Shown: positions 1-10,634, numbered from the stretch's first letter. The stretch: 37,946 nucleotides of DNA from an uncultured Clostridia bacterium (GCA_945917475.1 CAMEHL010000004.1:1-37946); one strand, 5' to 3'. Program-made: numbers and translations. The notes: generated by a model from the letters alone, not told the origin.

Positions 1-32
1 GTATATCCGCTTTATTTTTTTGCGATAATCGG

Positions 33-60
33 TTGAAAAAGGCGGGTTATATGATATAAT
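33..60 (+). promoter_or_regulatory. sigma-A type promoter for cls
   Basis: TTGAAA (33-38), 16-bp spacer, TATAAT (55-60), upstream of the cls ORF. Confidence 0.65.
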
Positions 61-146
61 GTTGAATACAGAATAGTGTTGAACGCGGACTTCCGACTTG
101 TCTAAAACGGGAAATTCCCGACGTTAAATAAAGGATTGAAATCAAA

Positions 147-1688
147 ATGAAATTTTTCAAGTTGCTGTTCAGTAAAACTCTCGTGGTGTTTCTGTTGCTT
201 GTCGTACAGTTTACGCTGATACTCGTTACCAACTTCGTGTTCGAAGTATATCCCTGGTTTCAACTTATAAGCGTTTTTCTGGCGTTGCTTATGTTCTTTT
301 ATATCGTGAACAAAAAAGAATGCCCCGAATTCAAACTGCCCTGGCTGGTTCTTTTGTTTTCTTTGCCCCTATTCGCAATTCCGTTTTATATTATTTTCGC
401 GAACCCGAGAATGCCTAAACGCGCGTTCAAGCAGCTGAAAACGATAGAGGACGAGACGGGAAAATACACCGCGAAAGCGGCGGGCGGCGACTTAAAGTCG
501 GCGGAAAGCGGAGCGAAAAAATTCGGATACAGGTCCGACGTGGCTGAATATCTCGAAAATACGGCGGCGCTCGGCGCGCACACGCATAACCGCGTAACCT
601 ATTACAAACTCGGCGAAGATTTTTATAAAGACCTGCTTATAGAACTCGAAAAAGCGGAAAAGTATATTTTTATGGAATATTTTATCGTTCACCCGGGCAA
701 GATGTGGGACGGGATACACGAAATACTCCTTAAAAAGGTGAAATGCGGCGTGGAAGTGCGGCTTATGTATGACGACATAGGCACGGTGGGCAAAATACCG
801 AGCGGTTACTATAAGAAACTTCGAAAAGAAGGGATTGACTGCTATAAATTCAACACGTTCCGTCCCGTCATGTCGGGCGTACACAACAACCGCGACCACC
901 GCAAGATAACCGTTATCGACGGCAAAGTCGGATTTACGGGCGGCATAAACTTGGGCGACGAATACATAAACGAAGTTAAACCGTTCGGGCAATGGAAAGA
1001 TACCACTATAAAAATAGAAGGCTCTGCGGTGGACAATCTCCTTGCGCTGTTTTTACAACTTTTCGATATGAACGCAAAAAAGAACACGGCGGATTACTCG
1101 GCGTATTTCGTTGCCGAACACGAAAAGTACGACGAAAAAGGCAGTATTCTGCCTTTCGGAGACGGACCCAAACCTTTTTATAAGGAACAGATAGGCGAAA
1201 ATAACTATATTAACCTTATAAACGCCGCCAAACGCTACTGTTATATAACCACACCCTATCTTATCCCCGATTTCAATCTCACTACGGCGCTGCGCAACGC
1301 CGCTTACCGAGGCGTGGACGTAAGAATAATCACGCCGCATATACCCGACAAAAAGACGATATTCGCAATGACTCGCTCCAACTACTCTTATCTGCTTAAA
1401 GCGGGCGTAAAGATTTACGAATACACGCCCGGGTTTATCCACGCGAAAATGCTGGTAGCGGACGACGACCTTGCTTTCGTGGGGACGATAAATCTCGATT
1501 ACCGCAGTCTCGTTCATCATTACGAGTGCGGAGCGGTAATGTTCGAAACCCCGTGCATAAAAGATATTAAAGCCGACTTCGAACAAACGCTGAGCGTTTC
1601 GCAGGAGAAAACTTTGGAAAACTTTAAAATGAACAAAATCGCGTCCGCAACGAACGCGATTATGAATTTGTTTTCACCTATGCTGTAA
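147..1688 (+). CDS. cls: Cardiolipin synthase (phospholipase D superfamily)
   Basis: N-terminal TM segments; two PLD-type HxKx4D regions (DHRKITVIDGKVGFTGGINLGDEY; HAKMLVADDDLAFVGTINLDYRS); upstream AAAGGA. Confidence 0.93.
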   Translation: MKFFKLLFSKTLVVFLLLVVQFTLILVTNFVFEVYPWFQLISVFLALLMFFYIVNKKECPEFKLPWLVLLFSLPLFAIPFYIIFANPRMPKRAFKQLKTIEDETGKYTAKAAGGDLKSAESGAKKFGYRSDVAEYLENTAALGAHTHNRVTYYKLGEDFYKDLLIELEKAEKYIFMEYFIVHPGKMWDGIHEILLKKVKCGVEVRLMYDDIGTVGKIPSGYYKKLRKEGIDCYKFNTFRPVMSGVHNNRDHRKITVIDGKVGFTGGINLGDEYINEVKPFGQWKDTTIKIEGSAVDNLLALFLQLFDMNAKKNTADYSAYFVAEHEKYDEKGSILPFGDGPKPFYKEQIGENNYINLINAAKRYCYITTPYLIPDFNLTTALRNAAYRGVDVRIITPHIPDKKTIFAMTRSNYSYLLKAGVKIYEYTPGFIHAKMLVADDDLAFVGTINLDYRSLVHHYECGAVMFETPCIKDIKADFEQTLSVSQEKTLENFKMNKIASATNAIMNLFSPML

Positions 1689-1755
1689 CGGCTTTATTCT
1701 CCGCAAGCGTGCGCCCGCGCCAAAACCGTAACCGTTTACCACGCCTTGCGCCGAA

Positions 1756-2292
1756 TCAGATAAATTGCGACGTTTCTCCCGACGGCTTGCGGACTTTTTC
1801 TCTCAGCGGACAGTCGCCGTAACCCGCGGCGATAACGATATTGCAACTTTCGCCGTCACCGAAATTCATGGCGGCGTTCAGTTTTTCGGCGTTTATCCAG
1901 CCGATAATGCAGGTATCTATCCCCTTTGCCTTTGCGGCGAGAGTTATATAAGCGATAAGTTCGCCTATATCGTATTTAACGAAATGGTTTCTGCCGAATT
2001 TTTCTTCCGCGCCCTTTTTGAGCGACGCCGTTTTCTCCGCGACTACGAAAAACGCTTTCGCCGAATTCGCAAACGAGTTTACCCCGCCGTCCGAAACGGA
2101 TTGCGCCACCTTTTTCATCTTTTCGCGGTCGGTAACGCAATATACTTTCCACGGCTGACTGTTACAAGCGGACGGCGCGAGCAACGCGGTGCTTAAAATT
2201 TCTTTCAAATCGTTTACGTCTATCTCTTTATCCGAGAAACTTCTGCAAGACTGCCTGCTTAAAACAAGCGATTTAAATTCGTTCAGATTCAT
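1756..2292 (-). CDS. Nitroreductase family protein
   Basis: SRQSCRSFSDKEI...LLAPSACNSQPWKVY motif typical of the family; start reassigned to MNLNEF (2292), preceded by AAGGAGAC, instead of 2340. Confidence 0.85.
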   Translation of the reverse strand: MNLNEFKSLVLSRQSCRSFSDKEIDVNDLKEILSTALLAPSACNSQPWKVYCVTDREKMKKVAQSVSDGGVNSFANSAKAFFVVAEKTASLKKGAEEKFGRNHFVKYDIGELIAYITLAAKAKGIDTCIIGWINAEKLNAAMNFGDGESCNIVIAAGYGDCPLREKVRKPSGETSQFI

Positions 2293-2405
2293 AACGGTCT
2301 CCTTTTTAAGGAATATACCATAAACCGCGGGCAAAGTCAAGCGCGGAACGCCTTTTTAGCAGCGCGTTTTCAGCGTAACGGCAAGGCGGCGCAATATCGG
2401 CGCGG

Positions 2406-2804
2406 TTATCTTGCGAACGAAAGCGCGCTCTCGCGGCGGTAACGTTCTACCGCTTTCAGATATTTTTCGGACAGTTCGAGATTATACCGCTGTTTTTCTT
2501 CGTAAGACAGCGTCTGATAATAGGCTTTGTCGGTAAGTCTGCCTATCGCGTCGGGAATTTCGCCTTCCGTGTCGAGAATGCTCTTGACTTTCAGATAAAA
2601 GTCTTCTTCCGCGTTGCCCGAACGCCTGATTTCGCCCGAGACTTTGGCGGTATAAAAATCTTTTACCTTAGATTCGGACACACCCGCTTCTTTCGCAAGC
2701 ACTATTTCGCGCGCGAGTTTTTCGCGGTAATCTTGCCAGAACCCCGTTTTAAGGCGTTTTTTCGCTTCTTTGCAATAGTCTTTAAAAGTTTTGCGTTCTT
2801 CCAT
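2406..2804 (-). CDS. Hypothetical protein, 132 aa, charged/helical
   Basis: Complete ORF with upstream AGGGGAAAAATTT-ATG; no family recognised. Confidence 0.65.
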   Translation of the reverse strand: MEERKTFKDYCKEAKKRLKTGFWQDYREKLAREIVLAKEAGVSESKVKDFYTAKVSGEIRRSGNAEEDFYLKVKSILDTEGEIPDAIGRLTDKAYYQTLSYEEKQRYNLELSEKYLKAVERYRRESALSFAR

Positions 2805-2861
2805 AAATTTTTCCCCTTTTCGTCTTTTTTCGGTTTTTTTCGACAGTAGTCGATATTTTTC

Positions 2862-2891
2862 GCAAAAAGAAAACCTACCGTTGCCGGTAGG
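2862..2891 (-). terminator. Intrinsic terminator of rpsU
   Basis: Stem CCTACCG-TTGC-CGGTAGG (2874-2891) followed on the minus strand by TTTTCTTTTT. Confidence 0.75.
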
Positions 2892-2897
2892 CTTTTC

Positions 2898-3077
2898 TTA
2901 TCCTTTAATGCTTCTTTTTCTTGCCGCTTCCGATTTCTTTTTACGTTTTATAGAAGGGCTTTCGTAGAACTCTTTTTTACGGAGATCTCCGATAATTCCG
3001 TCGCGCGAGCATTTTCTCTTGAAACGGCGCAGCGCGCTGTCGAGATTCTCGTTTTCACCGACTCTTACGGTACTCAT
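2898..3077 (-). CDS. rpsU: 30S ribosomal protein bS21
   Basis: Minus-strand translation [59 protein letters not shown]; characteristic S21; absent from the ORF track because <60 aa. Confidence 0.96.
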   Translation of the reverse strand: MSTVRVGENENLDSALRRFKRKCSRDGIIGDLRKKEFYESPSIKRKKKSEAARKRSIKG

Positions 3078-3144
3078 TTTTTCACACTTCCTTTGCCCCG
3101 CGGCGGTTATTTGCTGAATATCCGGTTCACCCGAACGCTATTAA

Positions 3145-3173
3145 AGTATAGCGGAACGTACGGATTTTGTCAA
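3145..3173 (-). promoter_or_regulatory. sigma-A promoter for rpsU
   Basis: Minus strand TTGACA-17-TATACT. Confidence 0.75.
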
Positions 3174-3235
3174 TAATTTTTAACGCTTTTTTCGCATAAA
3201 AGCGAAATTATTTGCAATAAAGACGGTTTTCGACT

Positions 3236-4783
3236 TTATCCGTCAATAATCTCTTCATCTCCTCGCGGCGCGGCGATATCCGTCTCGTCCGCGTTGCAAC
3301 CCGTCTCTTTGTTTTTAAAGAATATAAAATACGCGGCGACGGTCAGCACGAACAGCGCGAACGCGGTCAGAACGATGCCGAGTCCGCCTTTGCTGAACGT
3401 TCCGTTCGGAAAGATGACGTCTCTTATCCCGAATATCTCTACCACGAGAATAAGGAGCGGCGAAACGTATTTGACCATTACCGCGAATATCTTGCCGAAT
3501 TTCCCTAAACGCAACCCGTCCTTTTCGAGCGCGGCGTAAGTTTTAAGCGGGTTTGCGGTGAACTTGCCGTCGATAAACCAACCTATCGCCACGCAAGAGC
3601 CGAGCGCGCAGAGCGGCATTAAAACCACGTTTGTTATCTGGTCGATAAAATCCAGCAGATTCTGACCGCAGACGGTCATTTTATCCGCGTCGTTAAGCGC
3701 AAAACCCAAAGACACGGAAACGGGTATCGAAACGGCGAAACATATAAGCGCGACGGTAAGTATCGCCTTTTTCCTGTGAACCTTAAACTTCTGAATAACG
3801 AACTGCGTTACCACTTCTAAAAGTGACATAACGGAAGTTAGCGCGGCGATAATGACCATACCGAAAAACGCGAAAGACACGATATGTCCCACCGTTCCGA
3901 GATTGTCGAACACGAGCGGCAGCGAAGTGAATAAAAGCACGATTCCTTTTTCCGAAAGGTTGCCGCCGTAAACCGCTTTATAATGATGAATCGCAGGGAA
4001 AATGGCAAGCCCGGCAAGCAACGCCACCACGGTATCGAACACGCAAATCATAATAACGGATTTGCCGACGTTAATATCGTTACCCGCGTAAGAACCGTAA
4101 GACACCATAATGCCCATACCGAGCGACAGCGAGAAAAACGCCTGACTCATCGCCGCAAGAACGCCGTTGAACCCGAGACTCTTAAAGTCGGGTTTAAGGT
4201 AATACGCAAGTCCTTCGGAAACGCCTTCGCCGAGACAAAGGCAGTAAACCACCACCGCGACGAGAAGCAAAAACAGCGCGGGCATAAGCACTTTGCTCGC
4301 TTTCTCTATGCCGCCCTTTACGCCCGCCATAACCACGACCAGCGCAAGCACGACGAATATCGCCGTGTACAGTATCACTTCTCCGACGTTCCCCGCGAAC
4401 GACGATAAAATCTCGGAATTATTATTGAAAGAGTTGAGAGTAAATTTGACCGTATATCCGCCGAGAACTGAATAATAACAAGTAATAAGCAGCGGAATAA
4501 CTACGGCGAAAAGCCCCAGCCAGCCGAGATTTTTGTTCGCTTTTTTATAAGCGGAAACGGGGTTTGCCTGCGCTCTTTTGCCGAGATATACTTCGGCAAT
4601 CATAACGATAGAACCCATAACGATAACGCTGAGTATATACACGAAAACGAAAGCCGCGCCGCCGTTCGCGCTCGTTTTATAAGGGAAACTCCAAAGGTTC
4701 CCGAGACCTACCGCCGAACCTGCCGCGGCAAGAATAAAACCTATGCCGCTCGCAAATCCGTTTCTTTTCTTCTTTATTTCCAT
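3236..4783 (-). CDS. Sodium-dependent transporter, neurotransmitter:sodium symporter (NSS) family
   Basis: GFILAAAGSAVGLGNLWSFPYKTSANGGAAFVFVYI N-terminal NSS signature; multiple TM segments. Confidence 0.93.
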   Translation of the reverse strand: MEIKKKRNGFASGIGFILAAAGSAVGLGNLWSFPYKTSANGGAAFVFVYILSVIVMGSIVMIAEVYLGKRAQANPVSAYKKANKNLGWLGLFAVVIPLLITCYYSVLGGYTVKFTLNSFNNNSEILSSFAGNVGEVILYTAIFVVLALVVVMAGVKGGIEKASKVLMPALFLLLVAVVVYCLCLGEGVSEGLAYYLKPDFKSLGFNGVLAAMSQAFFSLSLGMGIMVSYGSYAGNDINVGKSVIMICVFDTVVALLAGLAIFPAIHHYKAVYGGNLSEKGIVLLFTSLPLVFDNLGTVGHIVSFAFFGMVIIAALTSVMSLLEVVTQFVIQKFKVHRKKAILTVALICFAVSIPVSVSLGFALNDADKMTVCGQNLLDFIDQITNVVLMPLCALGSCVAIGWFIDGKFTANPLKTYAALEKDGLRLGKFGKIFAVMVKYVSPLLILVVEIFGIRDVIFPNGTFSKGGLGIVLTAFALFVLTVAAYFIFFKNKETGCNADETDIAAPRGDEEIIDG

Positions 4784-4814
4784 TTCTTATCCTGCCGTAA
4801 AGAATAGTGTTATA

Positions 4815-4843
4815 ATTTTACACTATAAAGCGGCATAAGTCAA
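4815..4843 (-). promoter_or_regulatory. sigma-A promoter for the NSS transporter
   Basis: Minus strand TTGACT-17-TAAAAT; the -10 lies inside the inverted repeat ATAGTGT-N9-ACACTAT (4804-4826). Confidence 0.65.
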
Positions 4844-4909
4844 ACCATTTTCGCAAAAAAACCAAACGGCAGCATAGGAAATTGGTAACGTTACAAATAA
4901 AACAACGAT

Positions 4910-4948
4910 AAAAGCGGTCGGAGAAGAAGTTCTTCTCCGACCGCTTTC
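4910..4948 (-). terminator. Strong hairpin at the 3' end of the hrcA-hit gene cluster
   Basis: AAAGCGGTCGGAGAAGAA / TTCTTCTCCGACCGCTTT inverted repeat downstream of hit; T-run is weak on the minus strand. Confidence 0.6.
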
Positions 4949-5001
4949 GGTTTTCCGTTAAAACGTAATCTATTTGTTAAAAACACTTTAAGTTACGCGC
5001 A

Positions 5002-5343
5002 TTAAGCGGGCGTCCAGCCCATTTTCTGCCCCGACAATATATGAATATGCAGGTGGAACACGCTCTGACCCGCGTCGTCGCCCTGATTGATTACGAGACG
5101 GTATCCGCCGGACAGTTCCAACTCTTTTTCGAGCGTGGGGATTTTCTTAAAACACCGCCTTAAAAGTTCGCTCTGCTCGTCCGTCATTTCGGCGAGAAGT
5201 TTAAAATGGCTTTTGGGTATGCACAGAAAGTGGTTTTTCGCTTTGGGGTCGATATCTTTAATGATAATCATATCTTCGTCTTCGTAAACTTTCGTAGACG
5301 GAATCTCGCCCGCGATTATCTTGCAGAATAAGCAGTTTTCCAT
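5002..5343 (-). CDS. HIT family protein (HinT-like)
   Basis: NCLFCKIIAGEIPSTKVYEDE N-terminus and HLHIHILSG HIT motif. Confidence 0.95.
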   Translation of the reverse strand: MENCLFCKIIAGEIPSTKVYEDEDMIIIKDIDPKAKNHFLCIPKSHFKLLAEMTDEQSELLRRCFKKIPTLEKELELSGGYRLVINQGDDAGQSVFHLHIHILSGQKMGWTPA

Positions 5344-5357
5344 AATATATCTCCTGT

Positions 5358-6605
5358 TTAATTATTTTCGTTTTCGACGGGAACCGCGACCGCGCCGTCT
5401 TTATATGCGCCCGTTACGCGCACCTTTATAAGTCCCTTCCCCGCGCAATTTTTTACGTAAAGCCGCAGGTAGTTTTCGGAATAGCCGACGGCAAAACCGT
5501 CTTTTTCTTCTTCGGGAAGAAAAGAAAGAACCCTGCCCGTCTCGCGCGCGACGAACGCTTTTTTAAGTTGCTCTTTTTTTTCGAGCAGTTTATCCAGCCG
5601 CGCTTTTTTTATTCCGTATGGTAAATCTTTCATTTTATAAGCGACGGTGCCGCTTCTCGGACTGTATATAAACGGGTGAATATCGGTAAAACCGACAGCG
5701 TCGATTACGCGTAAAGTTTCTATAAAATCCCCGTCCGTTTCGGTGGGAAAGCCCGCTATAACGTCGGTAGTAACGCCCGCGTGCGGAAAATATTCCTTTA
5801 TAAGCCGTGTTTTCTCTATAAATTCCGCGGCGGTGTAGTGTCGGTTCATTTTTTTCAGCACCGCGTCCGAACCCGACTGCAACGACAGATGAAAGTGCGG
5901 CGCAAAATCGTTAAGACTTTTACACGCTTCTAAAAATTTTTCCGTTATCACCCGCGCTTCCAGAGAACCGAGCCTTATACGCGTTTCAAGCGTTTTAAGT
6001 CTCGTAATAAGCCCGTCAAGCGTTAAGCCGTTATAATTATAATCGGACAAATCAATGCCCGTTACGACCGCTTCAAGCGCGTTTGCCGCGAGAATTTCTT
6101 CTTTTATTTTTTCGGGGTCGCGACTGCGGCTTCTGCCGCGCAAATACGGGATAATGCAATAAGAACAAAAGTTGTCGCACCCGTCCTGCACCTTAACGAA
6201 AGCGCGCGTTTTGAGCGATTTCACGGGCGGCAGTTCTTCGTAAACGGCGTCGTGCGGAAAGACTTTTTCGCCGCACTCGTCAATCATATCCAGAATTCTG
6301 TTTTTCCCGAAAACGCCCGTAACCAGATATTTATCGGATTTACTCAGAAAACTCTCGGGATTTTTCTCCGCGGCGCACCCCGTGAAGATTATCTTGGCGC
6401 AGGGATTAAGCCTTTTTATTCTGCTCGCCGTCTGGCGCGATTTTTTTTCCGCTTCCGCCGTAACCGCGCACGTATTCACTATGTAAAGGTCGGCTTTTTC
6501 GAGTTTATCCGAAACTTCGTATCCGCGCGCGTTAAGCCCCGCTATAAGCGCTTCGCTCTCGCAGTCGTTGACTTTGCAACCGAGCGTAAAAACAACCGCT
6601 TTCAT
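5358..6605 (-). CDS. mtaB: tRNA t6A37 methylthiotransferase MtaB
   Basis: UPF0004-type N-terminus (TLGCKVNDCESEA), radical SAM CDNFCSYCIIP, TRAM-like C-terminus; in the classic dnaJ-prmA-mtaB neighbourhood. Confidence 0.93.
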   Translation of the reverse strand: MKAVVFTLGCKVNDCESEALIAGLNARGYEVSDKLEKADLYIVNTCAVTAEAEKKSRQTASRIKRLNPCAKIIFTGCAAEKNPESFLSKSDKYLVTGVFGKNRILDMIDECGEKVFPHDAVYEELPPVKSLKTRAFVKVQDGCDNFCSYCIIPYLRGRSRSRDPEKIKEEILAANALEAVVTGIDLSDYNYNGLTLDGLITRLKTLETRIRLGSLEARVITEKFLEACKSLNDFAPHFHLSLQSGSDAVLKKMNRHYTAAEFIEKTRLIKEYFPHAGVTTDVIAGFPTETDGDFIETLRVIDAVGFTDIHPFIYSPRSGTVAYKMKDLPYGIKKARLDKLLEKKEQLKKAFVARETGRVLSFLPEEEKDGFAVGYSENYLRLYVKNCAGKGLIKVRVTGAYKDGAVAVPVENENN

Positions 6606-7543
6606 AATGAAACCGTGCCTTTAAATACGAGCGCCGTCCACTCCCCGCGCGAATTTTCGTCGGCGAGAATAAACCCTGCGTCCCGATACGCTTTTATCAC
6701 CTTATCTTTTCTGTCGTTTAATATGCCGCTGAGAATTACCGTGCCGCCGCCCGTCAGATTTCCGCCTATAAACGGCGCGAAGTAAATGAGCGTTTCCGCC
6801 ATAATATTGCAGACTATAACGTTGCCTTTCACGGTGTTGTCGTCAAGCAGGTTTTCTATAAGCACGCGCGCGTTTTTAACGCCGTTTATCTCGCAGTTTT
6901 TAACGCTCGCCTCGTATGCGCATTCGTCGATATCGGTCATAATAACGTCTTTCGCGCCGAGTTTAGACGCGGCGATACCTAAAATACCGCTTCCGCAGCC
7001 TACGTCTATTACCGTATCGCCCGATTTTACGTATTTTTCGAGAAACTCCACGCACATTGCCGTCGTTTCGTGTTCTCCCGTGCCGAACGCCATATTAGAA
7101 CCTATTATTACGGTCTGTTCGTCCGCTTTTTTCTCGTATTTTATCCATTCGGGAACGATTACGATTTTGCCTATGCGGATAGGTTTGAACCGCTCTTTCC
7201 ATTGTTCGCGCCAAAGGTCGCCGTCCGTTTCGCGCTTTGACGTTTCAAGCGTTCCCAAATCGAACGGACAGTTTTTCTTTAAATCGGCAAGCCGCTTTTC
7301 TATCGCGCCCGTTACGCTGTCGGCGACGTTTGCCTTAAAATATGCTTTCACAATCACGGTTTTGTCCGCGCGGTAAAGGTCGTCGTCCGCATAATCCCAC
7401 GTTTTGCCGCTCCTTTCAAGGTCGATAACGTCCTGTATATCGGTTACGGCGACGCCTTCGTCGGTATATTCCGAAAGGATATCGGAAACGAGTTCGCTCC
7501 CTTCGTGCGTGGTGAAAACGGTAAATTCAACGTATTTATTCAT
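6602..7543 (-). CDS. prmA: Ribosomal protein L11 methyltransferase
   Basis: GSNMAFGTGEHETTAMCVEFLE and VIDVGCGSGILGIAASKLGA; 4-nt ATGA overlap with mtaB. Confidence 0.95.
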   Translation of the reverse strand: MNKYVEFTVFTTHEGSELVSDILSEYTDEGVAVTDIQDVIDLERSGKTWDYADDDLYRADKTVIVKAYFKANVADSVTGAIEKRLADLKKNCPFDLGTLETSKRETDGDLWREQWKERFKPIRIGKIVIVPEWIKYEKKADEQTVIIGSNMAFGTGEHETTAMCVEFLEKYVKSGDTVIDVGCGSGILGIAASKLGAKDVIMTDIDECAYEASVKNCEINGVKNARVLIENLLDDNTVKGNVIVCNIMAETLIYFAPFIGGNLTGGGTVILSGILNDRKDKVIKAYRDAGFILADENSRGEWTALVFKGTVSL

Positions 7544-7554
7544 TTCTCTTCAAT

Positions 7555-8706
7555 TCAATACGGGTCCACGCCGTACATAGACGACATTTTCTCGCGGTAA
7601 TTCTTCATTTCGGAACATTGCTTCACGTCAACGTCTTTGCCGAGTTGCTCAAACAACTGTTTCTGCGATTTCGTGAGTTTAGTCGGCACTTCGACCGTTA
7701 CTTCTATGTAAAGGTCGCCCGTGCCGCGGTTGGTTTTTATGCCCTTGCCGCGCACGAAAAACACCTTGCCGCTCTGCGTTCCTTCGGGAATAGTGTAATC
7801 CATCACTTCGTCAATCAGCGGCACTTTAACCTTGCCGCCGAGAGCCGCCGTCGTGAAACTTATCGGCACGTTGACGTACAGGTCGAAGTTCTTGCGTTTG
7901 AATATCCTGCTCGGCTCGACTTTTATGACGACGATAAGGTCGCCCGGTTCGCCGCCGTTTACGGACGCTTCGCCGAATCCCGGTTTTCTCAGATAACTGC
8001 CCGTATCCGCGCCCGCCGGAATAGTAAGAGTAACTTTCGTAGAAACTTTGGTATAACCTTTCCCCTTACAGTCGGGACACGCGTCCGTAATCTTTTTGCC
8101 CGTGCCTTTGCACTCGTCGCAGGGGCGCACGGATACCGAACGGAAAAACCCGTTGGACGTAGTATACTGAACCTGCCCCGTTCCGCCGCACTTGGGACAA
8201 GTCTGATAAGACGTGCCGCCCTTCGCGCCCGTGCCTTTGCACGACGAACAAGGCTGATTTCTCGTATAAACTACTTCTCTCACGCAACCTTTCGCCGCGT
8301 CGAGGAAAGACAGAGACGCTTCTATCGTAACGTCTTCGCCTTTGGTTTTGGTCTGCGCTTTCGCACCTCTCGAACCGCCGCCGAATCCGCCGAAAATATC
8401 GCCGAAAATATCTTCGAAACCGCCGCCCGAGAACCCCGAAAAGCCCGAGAAACCGCCTGCGCCGCCCGCGCCGCCGAATCCGCCCATACCGGGGTGTTCG
8501 CGTTCGAAATCGTATTGTTTTCTCTTTTTATCGTCGGATAAAACTTCGTTCGCTTCGTTAATCTCCTTGAACTTTTCCGCGGCTTCTTTGTCGCCCGGGT
8601 GCAAATCAGGGTGATATTTTTTAACGAGCGTTCTGTATGCTTTCTTTATGTCGTCCGACGACGCGTTTTTATCCACGCCTAAAATAGAATAGTAATCTTT
8701 TGCCAT
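7555..8706 (-). CDS. dnaJ: Chaperone DnaJ
   Basis: J domain with HPD, G/F region, four CxxCxGxG zinc repeats. Confidence 0.98.
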   Translation of the reverse strand: MAKDYYSILGVDKNASSDDIKKAYRTLVKKYHPDLHPGDKEAAEKFKEINEANEVLSDDKKRKQYDFEREHPGMGGFGGAGGAGGFSGFSGFSGGGFEDIFGDIFGGFGGGSRGAKAQTKTKGEDVTIEASLSFLDAAKGCVREVVYTRNQPCSSCKGTGAKGGTSYQTCPKCGGTGQVQYTTSNGFFRSVSVRPCDECKGTGKKITDACPDCKGKGYTKVSTKVTLTIPAGADTGSYLRKPGFGEASVNGGEPGDLIVVIKVEPSRIFKRKNFDLYVNVPISFTTAALGGKVKVPLIDEVMDYTIPEGTQSGKVFFVRGKGIKTNRGTGDLYIEVTVEVPTKLTKSQKQLFEQLGKDVDVKQCSEMKNYREKMSSMYGVDPY

Positions 8707-8752
8707 ATTTTTTCCTGAAAATCGGCTCGTTTTTTTGCCGTTTTAGCACAAA

Positions 8753-8779
8753 CTGAAAGGCACGTTCCGTGCCTTTCAG
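8753..8779. repeat. dnaK-dnaJ intercistronic perfect hairpin
   Basis: CTGAAAGGCACG-TTC-CGTGCCTTTCAG, 12-bp stem. Confidence 0.8.
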
Positions 8780-8825
8780 CGTGATTTTTTACCGTTTATA
8801 TAACCGCTTATATAAACTTTATAAG

Positions 8826-10634
8826 TTACTGTTGGTCGCCGCCCTGATGGAATTCGGTGCCGTCCGCGCCCTGCTCGGGGTTAGCCGCGCCGCCGTTGGG
8901 GTTTGCCTGCTGATACACTTTGGCGAACACTTCCTGCGAGACGGACGAAAGATTTTCAAACGCCTTATCCATTCTCTCTTTGTCGTTGGAATCGAGTTCG
9001 GTTTTGGCTGTTTTTATCTCGCTTTCGAGTTTCGCTTTGTCTTCTTCGGAAAGTTTGTCGCCCAAATCTTTTATAGATTTTTCCACGGTGAAAATCATTC
9101 CGTCGAGTTTATTGTGCGAATCTACCGATTCTTTACGTTTTTTGTCTTCTTCTTCGTATTGTTTGGCTTCTTTCACGGCTTTATCGATATCCGCTTCCGA
9201 AAGGTTTGTAGAAGAAGTAATGGTTATATTCTGGCTCTTGCCCGTTCCCATGTCTTTTGCGGAAACGTTCACTATGCCGTTGGCGTCTATATCGAAAGTA
9301 ACTTCTATCTGCGGTATTCCGCGCGGCGCGGGAGCGATGCCCGTGAGTTCGAATCTGCCGAGCGTCTTGTTGTCTTTTGCGAATTCTCTCTCGCCTTGCA
9401 GAATATGAATATCGACCTGAGTCTGATTGTCCGCGGCGGTGGAGAACACCTGCGACTTCTTGACGGGGATAGTCGTGTTTCTCTCTATGAGTTTAGTGCA
9501 TACTCCGCCGAGCGTTTCGATGCCGAGCGACAACGGCGTTACGTCGAGAAGAAGCACGTCTTTTACTTCGCCCGAAAGCACGCCGCCCTGTATAGCCGCG
9601 CCGATAGCGACGCATTCGTCGGGGTTAATGCCCTTGAACGGTTCTTTGCCCGTAACCTGTCTGACCTTATCTATAACCGCGGGGATTCTCGTGGAACCGC
9701 CTACGAGTATAACCTTGTCGATGTCCGAATATGAAAGTTTCGCGTCCGCCATAGCCTTTTTCATGGGTTCTACGGTGTCGTCAACCAGATCGGAAGTGAG
9801 CGCGTCGAATTTCTGTTTGGTAAGGTTGATGTCGAGATGTTTGGGTCCCGTCGCGTCCGCGGTGATGAAGGGCAGGTTGACGTTGGTGCTGCTCATACCC
9901 GAAAGTTCTATTTTAGCCTTTTCCGCCGCTTCTTTAAGTCTCTGCATCGCGAGTTTGTCGGAAGAAAGGTCTATGCCTTCTTTCGCCTTGAATTCGGATA
10001 CGAGATAATCCATAACTCTCTTATCGAAGTCGTCGCCGCCGAGTTTGCAGTTACCGTTGGTCGCAAGCACTTCGAACACGCCTTCGCCTATTTCCATAAT
10101 GGAAACGTCGAACGTGCCGCCGCCCAGGTCGTAAATTATGACTTTCTGCGTTTTGCCCTCTTTATCGAGACCGTAAGCGAGAGCCGCCGCGGTGGGTTCG
10201 TTGATTATGCGCAGAACGTTGAGTCCCGCGATTTTGCCCGCGTCTTTAGTCGCCTGACGTTGGCTGTCCGTAAAGTAAGCGGGGCAGGTTATAACGGCGT
10301 CTTTTACTTCGCCACCGAGATACGCTTCCGCGTCCTTTTTAAGTTTGGAAAGTATCATAGCGGAAATTTCCTGCGGGGTGTAACCTTTGCCGTCTATTTC
10401 CACCTTGTAATTTTCGCCCATATGGCGTTTAATGGAAGCGACCGTTCTGTCGGGGTTAGAAACCGCCTGACGTTTCGCCACCTGACCGACGAGTCTTTCG
10501 CCGTCTTTCTGGAACGCCACTACGGACGGAGTAGTTCTCGCGCCCTCCGCGTTCGCTATTACCACCGGTTCGCCGTTTTCCATAACTGCCACGCACGAGT
10601 TTGTCGTTCCTAAATCTATACCTATCGTTTTCAT
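8826..10634 (-). CDS. dnaK: Chaperone DnaK (Hsp70)
   Basis: [23 protein letters not shown]...; [13 protein letters not shown]. Confidence 0.99.
   Translation of the reverse strand: MKTIGIDLGTTNSCVAVMENGEPVVIANAEGARTTPSVVAFQKDGERLVGQVAKRQAVSNPDRTVASIKRHMGENYKVEIDGKGYTPQEISAMILSKLKKDAEAYLGGEVKDAVITCPAYFTDSQRQATKDAGKIAGLNVLRIINEPTAAALAYGLDKEGKTQKVIIYDLGGGTFDVSIMEIGEGVFEVLATNGNCKLGGDDFDKRVMDYLVSEFKAKEGIDLSSDKLAMQRLKEAAEKAKIELSGMSSTNVNLPFITADATGPKHLDINLTKQKFDALTSDLVDDTVEPMKKAMADAKLSYSDIDKVILVGGSTRIPAVIDKVRQVTGKEPFKGINPDECVAIGAAIQGGVLSGEVKDVLLLDVTPLSLGIETLGGVCTKLIERNTTIPVKKSQVFSTAADNQTQVDIHILQGEREFAKDNKTLGRFELTGIAPAPRGIPQIEVTFDIDANGIVNVSAKDMGTGKSQNITITSSTNLSEADIDKAVKEAKQYEEEDKKRKESVDSHNKLDGMIFTVEKSIKDLGDKLSEEDKAKLESEIKTAKTELDSNDKERMDKAFENLSSVSQEVFAKVYQQANPNGGAANPEQGADGTEFHQGGDQQ

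Noticed and set aside
108-120. Palindrome CGGGAAATTCCCG in the cls leader
   Set aside because: Short; could be an operator but no second copy or regulator seen
70-4811. Shared 11-mer AGAATAGTGTT at the cls and NSS promoters
   Set aside because: An 11-bp match is expected many times by chance in 38 kb, and orientation relative to transcription differs
8380-8500. Gly/Phe repeat tract in dnaJ ([12 protein letters not shown])
   Set aside because: Normal DnaJ G/F-rich linker
7618-9734. Long plus-strand ORFs (307 and 321 aa) opposite dnaJ and dnaK, with similar long antisense ORFs elsewhere (for example 20649-21575)
   Set aside because: Fully antisense to clear conserved genes; low-complexity Arg/Phe/Val-rich translations typical of codon-bias shadow ORFs
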